Source: Bacillota bacterium
GTDB lineage: Bacteria > Bacillota > UBA4882 > UBA8346
DNA length: 7,617 bases
Assembly (NCBI GenBank): GCA_028282485.1
Contig: JANQHU010000389.1
Coordinates: 1 to 7,617, forward strand
Direction of reading: 5' to 3'
In this document: piece after piece, positions 5,858-7,617 of the stretch
How positions within the stretch are numbered: position 1 is the first letter of the stretch
Layout of the letters: the number at the start of each line of letters is the position of its first letter
Notes under the pieces: model-generated
Database searches by the model: none
Seen by the model: the letters and a program-made list of their open reading frames with translations, nothing else
What the model was told of the DNA's origin: nothing
Translations under genes and position numbers: made by a program

Positions 5858-7617
5858 ATGCCTTTAACGTCCAATGGGATCGGTTTTGGTTTTTGGCAGA
5901 AACAAAATATCAGTTTTAACATGGGCACTTGCGAAGTTTGCAATACCAGTGGGATTCACAGTTCCTTTGATGCTACTTTATACTTTGTTTTTTTATATTT
6001 ACCCCTTATTCCCCTAGGCAAAAAACGGGTCACCGATTATTGTCCCAAGTGTCAAGATCATAAAGAGACCCCTCTGAAAACCTGGCACGAAAATAAAGAA
6101 CGGGACTTAAATATTGTAAAAGGGGTTTTACAAGAGAATCCCCGGGATATTAACGGGATTATTAATGCCTTAGGAACTATTGTGGCCTATCAGGATAAAC
6201 ATACCTTTAAACTACTGGCGGAACAAATCAAATTCGGTTTACCGCATAATCCCGAACTGCTGGGTTTACTGGGGATGGCTTACTCCTACTTTTCCAAATT
6301 TAAAGAAGCGGAAGAAGCTTTGCGGGACTGCTTAATCCTTACTAATAATCCGGAAATTAGCGAAAAATTGGGGGTAAACCTGTTACAACAACTGCGCCCC
6401 CAAGAGGCCTATCCCTATTTCAAACACATCTTCACGGAACAACAAATCGATAAGATTGGCTATCTTTATCTCTTAGTAGAAGGCTACCAGTATCAAGGCA
6501 TGCATTGGAATGCCTTAGAAGTACTTGACGAAATAGCGAAAGTCTTCCCGGAGCAAATCGACGAAAGAGACTATCGCTATTACCGGCGGATCGCCAAAAA
6601 AAATGTCAGCACTAATAAAATAATCAAACCCAAAGAATTAATTTTACTCAACAAGAAGAATAAACCGAACATCTGTAACCGTTTCATGCCGTCGCTGGGA
6701 CCGTCAATCTTTCTGGCCCTATTATTCTTCTTGCCTATTATTTCCCTAATCAATCCCCAACCAGTCTCCGTCTATCTGATTAACGGATTAAATAAAGGTT
6801 ATGAGGTCCAAATCAATGATCTTAAGCAAAAGATTCCCGCTTTCGGCCAAGTCTTAGTGACTCTCCAAGAAGGGGTGATCAAGGTTAGCGTTGACGATAA
6901 AAAACTCCGGATCCCTCAGCAAATCAGCCAAATTCGAACCAGCCTCTGGCAACGGCTAGCCTATAACCAAGTCTTTGTGATTAATCCGGACCGATCTGCT
7001 ATTTTAATTAAGGGTGATCTCCAACAGGTGACCACCCCCCATTCTCAGCAGCAATATACTGCTTTTTCCGGAAAAATGCTTTATTCATTTGCGGAAATGA
7101 AATATCTCTTACCTAATTTTCCTAAAAATATTCAAGTAATGGCTGCTGAAAATGACCTCTGGTCCCAAATTAGTATTTTTGATGTCACCAATGCCAATCG
7201 CACCCTTAGTTTTATCACTAAAAATTTTAATAAAGAAAAAAGAGTAGCCTTACTGGAGAAACTCATTACTTCCTTTCCGAACGAAGATAAATATATACGT
7301 TATCTCTCTAGTAGCCAAGAGCCCAAAAAGTTTTACAAGATTCTTTCCGCCCAACTAAAAGCCCGGCCTATTGTAGTGGAATGGCATTATATTTATCAAG
7401 AAATAATGAAAAAAAGAAATCAATTAGAGGCCTTACTCAGTCGTTACCAAAGATTAGTTGATAATAACCCGGGCAACCCTAATCTGGCTTATCTTTTAGC
7501 CCGGATCACCCCGGAAAAAGAAAAAGCCCAAGCCCTTTTTCGGCAGTCAATTCAAGGATCGGCTCCCTCCCCTTACGCTTTAAACGAAATGGCCATTCAA
7601 AAACTAAGCCGCGGCGA
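5858..7617 (+). CDS. Zinc ribbon, TPR and single-pass membrane protein, function unknown (runs off right edge)
   Basis: The frame is open for 586 codons to the window end with no stop, so the C-terminus is missing. Seen in order: a zinc ribbon at about residues 9-68, with C25-E-V-C28 and C62-P-K-C65 and a hydrophobic stretch ending LIPLGKK between them, resembling the zinc_ribbon_15 type; helical TPR-like repeats at about 85-245, clearest at 131-163 (NPELLGLLGMAYSYF then KEAEEAL); a basic stretch (NKKNK) and one transmembrane helix at about 278-298; a beta-rich region at about 303-390 (VSVYLINGL, later LQEGVIKVSVDD) that is faintly PEGA-like; a mixed region; and further TPR-like helices from about 525 (PGNPNLAYLLARI). 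The positive charges before the membrane helix suggest the zinc ribbon and first TPRs are cytoplasmic and the rest is outside. The role is not known; scaffolding or envelope-linked signalling is only a guess. Confidence 0.85.
   Translation, partial: MPLTSNGIGFGFWQKQNISFNMGTCEVCNTSGIHSSFDATLYFVFLYLPLIPLGKKRVTDYCPKCQDHKETPLKTWHENKERDLNIVKGVLQENPRDINGIINALGTIVAYQDKHTFKLLAEQIKFGLPHNPELLGLLGMAYSYFSKFKEAEEALRDCLILTNNPEISEKLGVNLLQQLRPQEAYPYFKHIFTEQQIDKIGYLYLLVEGYQYQGMHWNALEVLDEIAKVFPEQIDERDYRYYRRIAKKNVSTNKIIKPKELILLNKKNKPNICNRFMPSLGPSIFLALLFFLPIISLINPQPVSVYLINGLNKGYEVQINDLKQKIPAFGQVLVTLQEGVIKVSVDDKKLRIPQQISQIRTSLWQRLAYNQVFVINPDRSAILIKGDLQQVTTPHSQQQYTAFSGKMLYSFAEMKYLLPNFPKNIQVMAAENDLWSQISIFDVTNANRTLSFITKNFNKEKRVALLEKLITSFPNEDKYIRYLSSSQEPKKFYKILSAQLKARPIVVEWHYIYQEIMKKRNQLEALLSRYQRLVDNNPGNPNLAYLLARITPEKEKAQALFRQSIQGSAPSPYALNEMAIQKLSRG

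Noticed and set aside
1..7617. CRISPR array, tRNA or rRNA gene, transposase or insertion sequence ends
   Set aside because: No regularly spaced long repeats, cloverleaf-like sequence, rRNA-like segment or transposase-like protein was seen anywhere in the window.

Overview
The window looks like a piece of the chromosome of a Gram-positive, Bacillota-type bacterium. The reasons are the addB-addA gene order with a 4-base ATGA overlap, strong purine-rich ribosome binding sites, moderate GC content with AT-rich intergenic gaps, and frequent TTA, AAA and ATT codons. This is inference from gene content; no rRNA or other taxonomic marker is present.

Layout. Three genes read leftward and one reads rightward. 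Positions 1-220 (minus) hold the first 73 codons of a UvrD/AddA-type helicase-nuclease, cut by the window edge. Positions 217-3372 (minus) hold a complete AddB-type nuclease subunit with a PD-(D/E)XK core and a four-cysteine iron-sulfur cluster signature. A 124-base gap (3373-3496) holds a candidate weak promoter, a dyad and a hairpin with a T-tract. Positions 3497 to about 5572 (minus) hold a methyl-accepting chemotaxis protein with two tandem Cache-type sensor units. An AT-rich divergent gap (about 5573-5857) holds candidate promoters on both strands and a short repeated motif. From 5858 to the right edge (plus) runs an open-ended reading frame for a multi-domain membrane protein: N-terminal zinc ribbon, TPR-like helices, one transmembrane segment, a beta-rich region and further TPR-like helices.

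How the genes relate. AddB and AddA are expected to form the heterodimeric helicase-nuclease that processes double-strand DNA ends for recombination (the RecBCD equivalent of Bacillota), and their overlap fits translational coupling. The chemoreceptor is on the same strand upstream of addB, but no functional link is evident and the gap has its own candidate signals. The rightward zinc ribbon/TPR protein is divergent from the chemoreceptor and shares its upstream region; its function is unknown.

The least familiar item is the zinc ribbon-TPR-membrane protein. The AddB has no N-terminal Walker A motif and has an atypical CX3CX5C spacing, and the chemoreceptor has what looks like a one-residue insertion at its signalling hairpin tip. 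No clear new multi-gene system, CRISPR array, mobile element or RNA gene was seen.
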